A stretch of DNA of 64,000 bases, from contig JAIRVP010000014.1 of assembly GCA_031253835.1 (NCBI GenBank), positions 40,176 through 104,175 on the forward strand, in the 5' to 3' direction. The notes beneath the pieces were generated by a model that was not told the origin of the DNA, searched no databases, and saw only the letters and a list, made by a program, of their open reading frames with translations. The position numbers and the translations under genes are program-made. The stretch comes from Burkholderia sp. (GTDB taxonomy: Bacteria > Pseudomonadota > Gammaproteobacteria > Burkholderiales > Burkholderiaceae). How positions within the stretch are numbered: the first letter of the stretch is position 1; each line of letters starts with the position of its first letter. Below, piece by piece: positions 55,594 to 64,000 of this stretch.

Positions 55594-55821
55594 CTAACGC
55601 TGCCTCATGCGAGCGCCGATGCGCTTCCGGGTGCCACACGTTTCTTCTATCGGGAAGTGCTCTGCTTCGTAGCGCTCAACCAGAGCCGCCAGAAGCTTCA
55701 GTTCATCACCTTGTGGTGTGCCTGGTGCCGGATCCAGGTCGACGCGTGCGGATACCGATTTCAGCGCGGCGTCGTATTCCGCCTCGGTTCGAATCGGGTG
55801 AATGTCCATATCGTTGGTCAT
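55594..55821 (-). pseudogene. Truncated HigA-like antitoxin
   Basis: A 75-residue frame starting at the ATG at 55821. Residues 1-55 match the N-terminus of HigA-type antitoxins (MDIHPIRTEAEYDAAL, VDLDPAPGTPQGDELKLLAALVERYEAEHFPI). After EHFPIEE the sequence turns into an unrelated basic tail and stops; the helix-turn-helix domain that should follow is absent. No HigB gene is adjacent. The break lies near a 21-base direct repeat, so a rearrangement probably removed the rest. Confidence 0.7.
55596..55616 (+). repeat. 21-base direct repeat, copy 2
   Basis: Identical to 53183-53203. It lies within the aberrant tail of the truncated HigA-like gene. Confidence 0.6.
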
Positions 55822-55961
55822 CGCGATTCGTTGCCTCTCTCGTGCTTGCCCGTCGCGACCTAGCACGACGGGCTTTCGACTATCGGCCTGCCCCACGTTC
55901 GGCTGAAGCGTTGCGCCGCCGGACGTGGAGCGCCTGTCGGCACTGGCCTTTGAACAGACCG

Positions 55962-56282
55962 TCAGACCGTCGCCGTAATCCCCGCCGGCCCCGATTCCCC
56001 CGCAGGCCGCACGACGATTTCCACGTGCTGGCCGAACGACGCCAGTGTCAGCATCAGTTGATCCAGCGTCACGTTCCGGAGCCGCTCGCGCTGCTCGGGG
56101 GTGACCACCGGCCGCGCCATTTCGGCGAGCGCCGCAGCCTCTTCCTCGGTCAGGCCACGCGACGCCATCAATGCGTTGAGCTTCAGTACAAGTACGGACT
56201 TCGCCGTCAGTTCACCCACATCGTAGTAGTCGAAATCGTCCGGAACGTTGTCGGCGTGTTGATTCGGATTGTCGTGATTCAT
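55962..56282 (-). CDS. Helix-turn-helix antitoxin-like protein
   Basis: A 106-residue protein of the small XRE/HTH_37 type: VGELTAKSVLVLKLNALMASRGLTEEEAAALAEMARPVV, then VTLDQLMLTLASFGQHVEIVVRP. The end of the SymE-like gene and the ATG here overlap (TAATG), so translation is coupled. It may act as antitoxin or as repressor of the pair. The HTH recognition helix is shorter than usual. Confidence 0.75.
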   Translation of the reverse strand: MNHDNPNQHADNVPDDFDYYDVGELTAKSVLVLKLNALMASRGLTEEEAAALAEMARPVVTPEQRERLRNVTLDQLMLTLASFGQHVEIVVRPAGESGPAGITATV

Positions 56283-56617
56283 TACGCTTCCTCCGCCATT
56301 GCCGCTACCTGTCGCTGCTGCCCCGTTCCGCAATCGATATCGGGGAATCGCGCCTTCTCGACCGCAGCGCAGGCCGCGTCGTCGATCGGCGTAATCACCA
56401 GCCGCTTGTGCGACACGTCGATCTGCAGGCGCTGCTCGGGATCGAAGCCCGCGGCCTCGATCCACCGGCCGGACAGCTTCATCCAAAGATGCATGACGGG
56501 TGGCGCCATGTCGGTGAGCCTGATATGCGGCATGATGCGGCCAGATTGAAGAGACGATTGCGGGGAGACAAAACAATCGCGGAAATACGTCGGTGCGTTA
56601 TGATTCGCGCCAGCCAT
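56282..56617 (-). CDS. SymE-like toxin
   Basis: A 111-residue protein with a SymE-type domain in its second half: WMKLSGRWIEAAGFDPEQRLQIDVSHKRLVITP (residues about 47-79), the swapped-hairpin, AbrB-like fold of SymE toxins. Known SymE proteins act on RNA and are held down by an antisense RNA (type I system). Here a helix-turn-helix gene is coupled immediately downstream instead, which suggests a different arrangement. The ATG at 56617 has AGGAG seven bases upstream, inside an inverted repeat. Confidence 0.8.
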   Translation of the reverse strand: MAGANHNAPTYFRDCFVSPQSSLQSGRIMPHIRLTDMAPPVMHLWMKLSGRWIEAAGFDPEQRLQIDVSHKRLVITPIDDAACAAVEKARFPDIDCGTGQQRQVAAMAEEA

Positions 56618-56620
56618 GGT

Positions 56621-56639
56621 CAACTCCTAAGTTGAGTTG
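56621..56639 (-). promoter_or_regulatory. Inverted repeat covering SymE ribosome-binding site
   Basis: CAACTC (56621-56626) and GAGTTG (56634-56639) form a perfect six-base stem around a seven-base loop. On the minus strand the Shine-Dalgarno AGGAG overlaps the stem. It could hide the site or be an operator. Confidence 0.55.
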
Positions 56640-56898
56640 GTTGTGGTCAGCGGCTCGTTGGTGTTGTTGTCACCAGCGGGCCGCGCTCGTTTACGCAGCG
56701 AATTTCGATCGCACGCCGTCACATGCTTGGCATGTCGACATGACGTGATATTCGTCGCGAGAACGTGTGGCCACTCTAGCGGAGATCGACCGAGGTCAGG
56801 TCACGGTCATGTACGAAATCATCGCGATTGGCCATCCGGTCAGTGCCCCGCATGCTTGCCACATAACGTTTCCGGGGAAATCGCATTGGCGAATCGCT

Positions 56899-59800
56899 TC
56901 ATCGCTTGATAATCGATGTGTTAGAGAACGTGTCAACCGATTGCTTCGACTCACTCGCCGCACGCCGTTCAAGGATCTCGTTCGCGGCCTGCCGATAGCG
57001 CTCGAACTCCCGCGCGAACGCGGCCGCGTCGCCCGCCAGCGCCAGAGCCTCGATCGACGCACAGAGCCCGGAAATCTCCCGTTCCCCGATCATCGCGAAC
57101 GCACCGCGCATGCTGTGAATCTCCGAGCGCGCGGCCTTCAGATCGCCGTCCTGGAGCGCGCGCGCGATAGCGGTGTTCGATCGCCGTGTCGCATCGACGA
57201 GCACCTTGTGCAGGTCTTTCGGCAGCGGGCCGGCCGTCCGCGACGGCACGGGCGGATGCACCGGCCGCCGCCACGTCCCCGCATACTTCGTGATCGCCTG
57301 TTCGAGCGATTTCAACGACGTCGGCTTCGTGACGATCTCGTCGATGCCGGCTTCCCATGCGAGCTTCAGCTCGTCCGGTTCCGCATGCGCGGTCACCGCG
57401 AGAATCGGCTGCACGCGCCCGCGCTCGCGCAGCATGCGCGCAAACGCATAGCCATCGAGGCCCGGCATGTTCAGGTCGGTCAACACCACCGCATAGTCGT
57501 GGCGATCCACGAGATCGAGCGCTTCCGCGACGTTCGACGCGATATCGGCCTGATAGCCTAGAACATCGAGCTGGTCGTGAATGAGCGAACGATTGACCGG
57601 GTTGTCGTCGACGAACAGCACGCGTGCATTCGGCGCATCGCCGTCCGCGTGCGGGCGTGCCGCGCCCGGCTGGCAATCGAGCGGCAGCGGCAGCGTGACG
57701 ACGAAGGTCGAGCCAACGCCCGGCACGCTGTCCGCCGCGATATGGCCGCCCATCGATTCCGCAAGCTTGTAGCTCAATGAGAGTCCGATCCCCGTGCCGC
57801 CGAAGCGGCGGGCGATCGACTCGTCGGCCTGCGCGAACGGCTCGAACACGTGGGCCAGCTGATCGGCCGTCATGCCGATGCCGGAATCGCTGACGCGGAT
57901 CGTCACGGGCGTCGCATCGGCAGCGGAAGCCGACACCGACAGCGCTACCGCCCCGCGATCGGTGAACTTGATCGCGTTGCTGACGAGGTTCACGACGATC
58001 TGCCGCACGCGCATCGGATCGCCGACATAGGCGCGCGAGACGGCCGGATCGACATCGATGCGCAGCGCGATGCCCTTCGCGCCGGCTACCGGCTCGAACA
58101 GGTCCGCCACGTCGCGGATCAGCTCGTCGATCCGGAAGCCCGTCGATTCGAGCGTCATCCGGTCGGCTTCGATCTTCGTCATGTCGAGCACGTTGTTCAG
58201 CATGTCGAGCAGCATCCGCGCGGCTGACGTGACCGCATGCAGGCGCGGCTTCTGCCGGCTCGGGTCGGGCGCCTTGTCGAGCAGTTCGAGGTTGCCGAGC
58301 ATCGCGTTCAGCGGCGTGCGGATCTCGTGGCTGATCGTGGCCAGGAAGGTCGACTTTGCGCGGTTCGCGCCGTCGAGTGCGCGTTCGGCTTCGGCGCGCG
58401 TCGTGATGTCGGAGAAGCTGAACAGCAGCGCGTTCTTGCTCTTGAAGCGGACGCGTACGAAATTGACGACCAGGTCGCGCGTGCGGCCGTCGTCGAGCGT
58501 CACGGGGCATTCGACGTCGAGCTGCACAGGTGTTCCAGTCGTCTGCTGTGGATAACCGGCAAGCAGACGTTCGTGCAGCGGCGGATTGCCGGCCTCGCGC
58601 TCGTACAGTTCGTACATGCGATTGCGGCGCAGCACGCGATGCGAGTCGAGCGACACGAGCCCGATGCCGAACGGCGCGGTCGCGACGATCGCGCGACTCA
58701 TGCGCTCGCTTTCGAACACGCGGCGCGATCGGCGGAACAGCGGCGCGAACACCTTCAGGTCGAAGCCGACGACAAACAGCCACAGCATCGCAAGCATCAG
58801 CGCGGTCGTGCCGAACTCGCGCAGCATCGCCGGCCAGAGCGCATGCGCGATCGTGTGCCACGAGTACGCGTAGACGATCGCGAACCCCGTGTCCGAGATG
58901 CGGTCGCTGATCGTGAAGATGCCGTTGCTGTAGCGCTCCTCGAAGTGATCGAAGCCGTGCTTCCACGCGCCGTCGGCGAGTGCGTGCTGCATCAGCGCCT
59001 GACCATCCGTCGGTTCGCCGGTACGATCGGCGCTCAGCAGCACGCGGCCGCTTTCGTCGACGATCATCGCGACCGCGTCGTCGGGCGATTGCGCCATCCG
59101 CCCTTCGATCACTTCCACGTCGAGATCGCTGACGAACGTCATGAAATGCGCCGGCCCGTCGAATGCGGGCTCGACGAGACGGAACACCGTCTTGCCGGTG
59201 AGCGGATCGGTCGCGGGCGGCTGCCACGCGATGCGGCGCGTGTTGCGCCAGTGCCGCGCGATGGCCGGATTGCGCCAGTCGGCGACGTCGAATGCGAGGC
59301 GATCGATCAGCGCGTGCGTATCGGGTACGCCGATGCGCGCGAGCACGTCGGGATACGGCGTCGACGGCGGCGGCGTGATCGCGATCACGTTGTGGTCGGG
59401 GGTGTACGCGTATCCGGTTACCGGGCGGCCGGTCTGGCGCTCGGCTGCCGCGACGGAGATCGTCTGGCGCTCCATCAGCGCCACATAGCGGTCGACTTCG
59501 CCGTTCTCCGACGCGGCGGGCGTGGCCGCGACGAAGATCTCGCTCGCACCGCGCATCGGCGACAGCAGCACGTGGCCGTCCTGGCGCAGCGTGTCGGCAG
59601 GGCCGCGCGCGTGCGGCGGATGGCCGTTCCACAGCAGTTCCGCGTTGATCACGGCGCGGCGCATCGATGCCTGCTTCGCGTCGATCTCGAGTTGCACGAG
59701 CGCCTTGTGCGTCGTGAACAGGTCGCGCCGCTCGCCGATGTAGTCGCGCACCGAGCCGACGAGCAGCACGCCGGCCGCGAACAGCATCACGAGCGACAGC

Positions 59801-59931
59801 ACGATGGCGCCGCCGTAGAGCGTGAAGCGCTGGTAGCGGTTCAGCAGGCTCAGGTCGCGCGGCTCGTCGCCGATCGACGCGAACGGCGCGCTGGCGTCCG
59901 CGTGGGACGCGAAGAGATGTCGGATGGGCAT
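56899..59931 (-). CDS. Hybrid sensor histidine kinase with REC and Hpt domains
   Basis: A 1010-residue inner-membrane sensor of the RcsC/BvgS/EvgS layout. TM1 at about residues 37-60, a large periplasmic sensor region, TM2 at about 372-393, a PAS-like segment (FGIGLVSLDSHRVLRRNRMYELYE), then HisKA (STFLATISHEIRTPLN, His near 532), HATPase (NLVSNAIKFTD, FGGTGIGLSLS), a receiver (VLFVDDNPVNRSL, VVLTDLNMPGLDG, Asp near 817) and an Hpt (EIHSMRGAF, His near 940). All phosphorelay residues are intact. The partner response regulator is not in the window. ATG at 59931 chosen. Confidence 0.92.
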   Translation of the reverse strand: MPIRHLFASHADASAPFASIGDEPRDLSLLNRYQRFTLYGGAIVLSLVMLFAAGVLLVGSVRDYIGERRDLFTTHKALVQLEIDAKQASMRRAVINAELLWNGHPPHARGPADTLRQDGHVLLSPMRGASEIFVAATPAASENGEVDRYVALMERQTISVAAAERQTGRPVTGYAYTPDHNVIAITPPPSTPYPDVLARIGVPDTHALIDRLAFDVADWRNPAIARHWRNTRRIAWQPPATDPLTGKTVFRLVEPAFDGPAHFMTFVSDLDVEVIEGRMAQSPDDAVAMIVDESGRVLLSADRTGEPTDGQALMQHALADGAWKHGFDHFEERYSNGIFTISDRISDTGFAIVYAYSWHTIAHALWPAMLREFGTTALMLAMLWLFVVGFDLKVFAPLFRRSRRVFESERMSRAIVATAPFGIGLVSLDSHRVLRRNRMYELYEREAGNPPLHERLLAGYPQQTTGTPVQLDVECPVTLDDGRTRDLVVNFVRVRFKSKNALLFSFSDITTRAEAERALDGANRAKSTFLATISHEIRTPLNAMLGNLELLDKAPDPSRQKPRLHAVTSAARMLLDMLNNVLDMTKIEADRMTLESTGFRIDELIRDVADLFEPVAGAKGIALRIDVDPAVSRAYVGDPMRVRQIVVNLVSNAIKFTDRGAVALSVSASAADATPVTIRVSDSGIGMTADQLAHVFEPFAQADESIARRFGGTGIGLSLSYKLAESMGGHIAADSVPGVGSTFVVTLPLPLDCQPGAARPHADGDAPNARVLFVDDNPVNRSLIHDQLDVLGYQADIASNVAEALDLVDRHDYAVVLTDLNMPGLDGYAFARMLRERGRVQPILAVTAHAEPDELKLAWEAGIDEIVTKPTSLKSLEQAITKYAGTWRRPVHPPVPSRTAGPLPKDLHKVLVDATRRSNTAIARALQDGDLKAARSEIHSMRGAFAMIGEREISGLCASIEALALAGDAAAFAREFERYRQAANEILERRAASESKQSVDTFSNTSIIKR

Positions 59932-60141
59932 GGGCGAATACCGGTGAATCGATGCGCAGTTCTTGAGTCGCGTGGGGTTTGTGCGGCACCGGGCCACACG
60001 TAGTCCGACGCGCAGGGCGATATCCGTAAGCCGTGTTGGAAGGCAGGCGAACATGCGCTGCCGGCTCGGGGAACGAGCGAATTATCGGGATGGCGGGCCC
60101 GCGAGTATGTAGGCCAGTCCGAAGACGATGGTCCGGATAAC

Positions 60142-60155
60142 TAAGACTAGTCCTA
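60142..60155. promoter_or_regulatory. TAGGA-N4-TCCTA site
   Basis: TAAGACTAGTCCTA: one mismatch from the palindrome, with a perfect GACTAGTC core. About 211 bases upstream of the kinase start. Confidence 0.6.
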
Positions 60156-60286
60156 TTTGTTTGGTCGCCTGCGCGATGCGCTTTATACGGTGCGTGTGCG
60201 GGGTGTGTCAAACGATGCGAAATGAACATCCCAGCATGCGACGGTGTGACGCTGCAAATGTGCGTAAACGTCAAGCAAGGTCAGAT

Positions 60287-60300
60287 TAGGACTGGGCCTA
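60287..60300. promoter_or_regulatory. TAGGA-N4-TCCTA site
   Basis: TAGGACTGGGCCTA: one mismatch from the palindrome. About 117 bases upstream of the trimeric adhesin start. Confidence 0.6.
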
Positions 60301-60416
60301 CAAGATAGTTCGTTGTGCGTCGCAGCGTCTGATTAACGAATTGACAGCGGAAAAATATATTGCCCCATGTGGACGAAGACCGTCCCTTACTTCTTCTCTC
60401 TACTGAGGCAAGCAAT

Positions 60417-63400
60417 ATGAACAAGTCGTATCGGACCGTCTGGAATGCGTCGACGGGAACCTGGGCAGCTGCGGCGGAAACGGCGCGAGCGCGGACGAAG
60501 TCGAATTCGACGATGAGGTCGTCGGTGACGGCGGCGGTTGCCGTAATGGCCGGTGTGGGGGGCGGTGCGATCGCGTTTGACGCGGATGCGCAACAGACCG
60601 CGGCGGGCGGCTACGTTCGGATCAATTCCACCGGTGCGGTGGCGGCAACGGGCACAAATGCGGTGGCGGTGGGCGCCAACGCGCAGGCGACAGGAACGAA
60701 CGCTGTCGGCGTCGGCAACAATACGTCGGCCAGCGGCCAGAACAGTACGGCACTGGGAAGCTCTGCAAGTGCGACGGGCGAGGCCAGCACGGCCCTTGGC
60801 ATGTCCGCAAGCGCGACGAACTATCATGCCGTGGCGCTCGGCGTCGCTTCGCGCGCGACCGGCAGGAATGCGTTGGCGCTCGGCACCAGTTCGTTGGCAC
60901 AGGGGCAAGACAGTGTCGCGGTCGGCAATGACTCCGTCAGTACGGGAACCAGCTCGACTGCATTGGGAACGGCTGCATCGGCTTCCGGGACGAACGCAGT
61001 TGCCGTTGGTGCGAACGTGCGTTCCACGGGCAGCAATTCGATCGCTTTTGGTACGAACTCGAGTTCCGTGGCGCAAAACTCGCTTGCCCTCGGCGCAAGT
61101 TCTCAAGTAGACAGTATCAGCGGCTTGGCGGTCGGATCCAACAGTTCGGTCGTGAACGCGACGAGTGCCGACGGCAAAACAACGTACACGGCCCAAAACA
61201 GCGTGGCGATCGGTAATGGCGCTAGCGTGTCGGCTACGAGCAGCTCTGCTTCTACTAACAGTGTTGCGCTCGGCAACGGCACCAACGTCACGGCAGCCAG
61301 TGCGGTAGCGGTCGGCAGCCTCGCCAGTGCAGCTGGCGACCAGTCCATCGCGATGGGAAGCCGTGCGCTGACAGGCGCTACGAGCACCGCTTCTGTCGCC
61401 CTGGGTTCGAACGCGTCGGCAATCGGCGACTGGAGCGTTGCGCTTGGCGGCGCCACGGGGTCCGGTCGAGGCGCGGTCGCGTCGGGGTCGCATTCGGTCG
61501 CGATCGGTTCCACCGCCAGCACCAGCGCCGCCAATTCGGTTGCGCTGGGTGACGGCACTGTGGCGAATCGCGCAAACACCGTGTCGGTGGGGGCGGCAGT
61601 ACCCAATCTCGACGGCCGTACCTTCACGCGTCAGATCGTCAACGTCGCAGCCGGCACGGAAGGCACGGACGCGGTCAACGTCAATCAGCTGAATACCGCG
61701 ATCGCGGGTGTCTCGGCCGGTGTCAACCGGGCGTTCTCCTACGTTGGATCCATTGGCGAAGCCGCTAGCGCGACAACCGCAGGCGATGTCGCGATTGGTC
61801 AGGAAGCGTTGGCAAGCAGCCCATATCTCAGCGGTCAGGATCACGCGGCTACCGCAGTGGGCTGGGGCGCCCAGGCCGTGGGCGAGCGTACGACCGCACT
61901 GGGCATGAGGGCAAGTGCGTCGGGGAGCGATTCGATTGCGTTGGGTTATCGCGCCAGCGCAACGACGGAAGGCTCGGTCGCGCTGGGCCAGGGTTCGGTT
62001 GCGGATCGCGGCAACGCGGTGTCGGTCGGTTCCGCTGCACAACAACGCCAGATCACCAACATGGCGGCCGGTACGGCCGGTACCGACGCCGTCAACGTCA
62101 ACCAGCTTTCGGGCGTGACCGCCGCACTGGGTGGCGGCGCCAAGGTGAACCCGGACGGCTCGATCGAAGCCCCGACCTACACGGTCGGCGGCACGGACGT
62201 GCGCACGATCGGCGACGCGGTGTCGAACCTCGACGGCCGCGTGACGGGCAATTCAGGCGCGATCTCGGACCTCAAGGACCAACTGGCGAACACCGGGCTG
62301 GTCGATCCGTCGACGGGCAAGGCCATTGCCGCGGTGGCGTACGACAACGATGCGAAGCGCAGCGTGACGCTGGGCGGCACGGGCACGGGTGCAGCCCCGG
62401 TATCGCTGAAGAACGTGGCAGCGGGTACCGACGGCACGGACGCGGTCAACCTCACGCAGATGAACAGCGCGACGCAAGCGATCCGCGACGACCTCGCGGC
62501 CGGCACGCTCGACATGCGCTACATCAAGGTGAACGCGACGGGTGCGCAGGCCAATGCGGCCGGCACGAACGCGGTCGCGATCGGCTCGGGCGCGAACGCG
62601 AACGGCATCGCCGCGCTCGCGCTCGGCACGGGCGCACGTGCGACGGCGCTGAACGCGGTGGCGATCGGTGCGAACTCGGTTGCGACGCAGGCGAACACGG
62701 TATCGGTCGGTAGCGTTGGTAACGAGCGGCGTATCGTCAACGTCGCGGAGGGCAACGTAAGCGCGGACAGCACCGATGCGATCAACGGTTCGCAGCTTTA
62801 CGACGCGTTGAACAAGATCACGACGACATTCGATCAGAAGACGAACGAGATCGCTTCGCACTCGATGGGCCTCGATTCCATGGGCGTCATGGACGTCTCG
62901 GCTCCGCTCGTGGCGGTCGAGGGCCTGCAGGGCAACAACCTCGCTTCGCTGAACGGTGCGGATCCGGCGACGATGACGGCAGTGGCGGTCGGCTCGTCGT
63001 CGGCGGCGACGGGCGGCAACGCCGTGGCGGTCGGCCTGCAGAACGTCGCGGGTTCGGACAACTCGGTGGCGATCGGCAGCTTCGCGCAAACGGGCGCGGG
63101 GCAGGACTATGCGGTCGCGATCGGTTCGGACGCACAGACGAACGGCACGCAAGCCGTGGCGATCGGTGCGCACGTGCAGGCGAACGCCGACAACGCGGTG
63201 GCCGTCGGTAACAACGATACGTGGGCGCTGGGTGCGAGTTCGGTCGCGATGGGCGACCATGCGCGCGTCGGTGCGCGTTCGGACAACAGCATCGCGCTGG
63301 GTCACAACGCAGCGGTTGCCGCCAACACGACGAACGCCCTCGCGCTCGGCTCGGGCGCGACCGTGGCAGCCGGCGCGACCGGCGGCGTTGCGCTTGGCCA

Positions 63401-64000
63401 GGGCTCGGTCGCGAACCGCGGGAATGCGGTGTCGGTCGGCGGCGGCACGGTGGGGCAGCGTCAGATCGTCAACGTCGCGGCCGGCACGGCAACGACCGAC
63501 GCGGTCAACGTGAGCCAGCTGGCTGGCGTGACCACTGCGCTTGGTGGCGGCGCGGCAGTGGGCGCGAACGGCACGGTGACGCAACCGACCTATACCGTGG
63601 GCGGCACGGACTACCACAACGTTGGTGATGCGATTGCAGCAGCAGCGGCGTCGGGTGGTGGCACCGATCCGAATGCAGTCGCGTACGACGACGATACGAA
63701 GAGCAAGGTAACGCTGGCTGGCGGTGCTGACGGCACGACGATCACGAACGTGAAGGCCGGTGCGGTAAACGCGACGAGTTCGGACGCGATCAACGGTTCG
63801 CAACTGTACGGCACGGCGCAGAGCGTGGCAGACGCGCTGGGCGGCGGTGCGACGGTGGGCGCGGACGGCAAGGTCGAAGCGCCGACGTACACGATCGGCG
63901 GCACCGACATGCACAACGTCGGCGATGCGCTGTCGAACCTGGACGGCCGCACGACCACGAACACGGGCGACATCTCGGACCTGAAGGACAAGCTGGCCGA
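60417..64000 (+). CDS. Trimeric autotransporter adhesin, 3' end outside window
   Basis: The first 1194 codons of a YadA-type adhesin; the frame stays open to the window end. It begins with an ESPR-type extended signal (MNKSYRTVWNASTGTWAAAAE, then a hydrophobic stretch to about residue 60). The head is made of 14-residue YadA repeats (TNAVAVGANAQATG, NSVALGNGT, and many more). Neck motifs of the type RQIVNVAAGT-TDAVNVNQL recur, and repeated PTYTVGGTD-NVGDA and SNLDGR stalk segments follow. The C-terminal membrane anchor would lie beyond. It mediates attachment to surfaces or host cells. Confidence 0.95.
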   Translation, partial: MNKSYRTVWNASTGTWAAAAETARARTKSNSTMRSSVTAAVAVMAGVGGGAIAFDADAQQTAAGGYVRINSTGAVAATGTNAVAVGANAQATGTNAVGVGNNTSASGQNSTALGSSASATGEASTALGMSASATNYHAVALGVASRATGRNALALGTSSLAQGQDSVAVGNDSVSTGTSSTALGTAASASGTNAVAVGANVRSTGSNSIAFGTNSSSVAQNSLALGASSQVDSISGLAVGSNSSVVNATSADGKTTYTAQNSVAIGNGASVSATSSSASTNSVALGNGTNVTAASAVAVGSLASAAGDQSIAMGSRALTGATSTASVALGSNASAIGDWSVALGGATGSGRGAVASGSHSVAIGSTASTSAANSVALGDGTVANRANTVSVGAAVPNLDGRTFTRQIVNVAAGTEGTDAVNVNQLNTAIAGVSAGVNRAFSYVGSIGEAASATTAGDVAIGQEALASSPYLSGQDHAATAVGWGAQAVGERTTALGMRASASGSDSIALGYRASATTEGSVALGQGSVADRGNAVSVGSAAQQRQITNMAAGTAGTDAVNVNQLSGVTAALGGGAKVNPDGSIEAPTYTVGGTDVRTIGDAVSNLDGRVTGNSGAISDLKDQLANTGLVDPSTGKAIAAVAYDNDAKRSVTLGGTGTGAAPVSLKNVAAGTDGTDAVNLTQMNSATQAIRDDLAAGTLDMRYIKVNATGAQANAAGTNAVAIGSGANANGIAALALGTGARATALNAVAIGANSVATQANTVSVGSVGNERRIVNVAEGNVSADSTDAINGSQLYDALNKITTTFDQKTNEIASHSMGLDSMGVMDVSAPLVAVEGLQGNNLASLNGADPATMTAVAVGSSSAATGGNAVAVGLQNVAGSDNSVAIGSFAQTGAGQDYAVAIGSDAQTNGTQAVAIGAHVQANADNAVAVGNNDTWALGASSVAMGDHARVGARSDNSIALGHNAAVAANTTNALALGSGATVAAGATGGVALGQGSVANRGNAVSVGGGTVGQRQIVNVAAGTATTDAVNVSQLAGVTTALGGGAAVGANGTVTQPTYTVGGTDYHNVGDAIAAAAASGGGTDPNAVAYDDDTKSKVTLAGGADGTTITNVKAGAVNATSSDAINGSQLYGTAQSVADALGGGATVGADGKVEAPTYTIGGTDMHNVGDALSNLDGRTTTNTGDISDLKDKLA

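Larger units (their letters stand above)
59932..60416. promoter_or_regulatory. Divergent promoter region, kinase / trimeric adhesin
   Basis: A 485-base gap with two TAGGA-type palindromes (60142-60155, 60287-60300) and a TTGACA (60341-60346) before an AT-rich stretch that may belong to the adhesin promoter. No gene present. Confidence 0.55.

Noticed and set aside
60387..62045. A 552-codon open frame on the minus strand, and another at 62253-63914
   Set aside because: Both are antisense shadows of the trimeric adhesin repeats.
60600..64000. Regular repeats that might suggest a CRISPR array
   Set aside because: The repeats are in frame, about 42 bases long, diverged, and translate to YadA head repeats; no spacers.

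Overview
The window is high-GC DNA with the gene style of the Burkholderia cepacia complex (Bcc). The clearest marker is a contiguous set of three LecB-type lectin genes (37887-40128) that match the BC2L-A, BC2L-C and BC2L-B lectins of B. cenocepacia in length, order and domain layout. This assignment is by recognition; no database was searched. The mix of regulators, adhesins, efflux genes and toxin-antitoxin genes suits a secondary, accessory-rich chromosome. Genes are dense, on both strands, mostly single or in short operons.

Layout. 1-5923: an SDR fragment, a LysR regulator, an NTF2-like protein, then a ketodeoxyuronate catabolism locus (permease KdgT, KduI, KduD, IclR regulator). A broken tRNA 3' end lies beside kdgT. 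6006-12506: an SH3-like exported protein, a CSS-motif/EAL phosphodiesterase, a small secreted protein, an AraC regulator divergent from a sterol-desaturase-like enzyme, an AlaX-like editing protein and a YcxB-like membrane protein. 12730-21754: a degenerate HAD protein, NADH dehydrogenase type II divergent from a LysR regulator, AraC, NmrA-like, BenE transporter, fatty acid desaturase, PhnD-like protein. 21807-29551: DbpA helicase with a zinc-ribbon partner, malate:quinone oxidoreductase, a small lipoprotein, Lrp regulator, HDAC-family amidohydrolase, a LivK-like binding protein, a Nudix hydrolase.

29752-36004: an MscS channel, an M23 peptidase broken by an internal deletion and frameshift, and a classical autotransporter. 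36075-42787: a Rob/GyrI-type AraC regulator, the bclACB lectin operon, and leuA preceded by what looks like a leucine-rich leader peptide plus attenuator. 42705-48955: a LysR regulator, an AraC regulator, and a tripartite efflux operon of the EmrAB type with its outer-membrane factor. 48979-52876: two divergent sets of glycosyltransferase genes. 53422-56617: a PpiC-type foldase and a toxin-antitoxin cluster (RES/Xre, a HigA remnant, SymE-like/HTH). 56899-64000: a hybrid sensor kinase with REC and Hpt domains, divergent from a trimeric autotransporter adhesin that runs off the window.

Cross-cutting signal: a palindrome of the form TAGGA-N4-TCCTA recurs in intergenic regions next to envelope and surface genes (mechanosensitive channel/M23 peptidase, glycosyltransferases, hybrid kinase, trimeric adhesin). 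It resembles binding sites of NarL/RcsB-type response regulators. I infer a surface/envelope regulon that may be served by the RcsC-like phosphorelay kinase of this window; the response regulator itself is not here.
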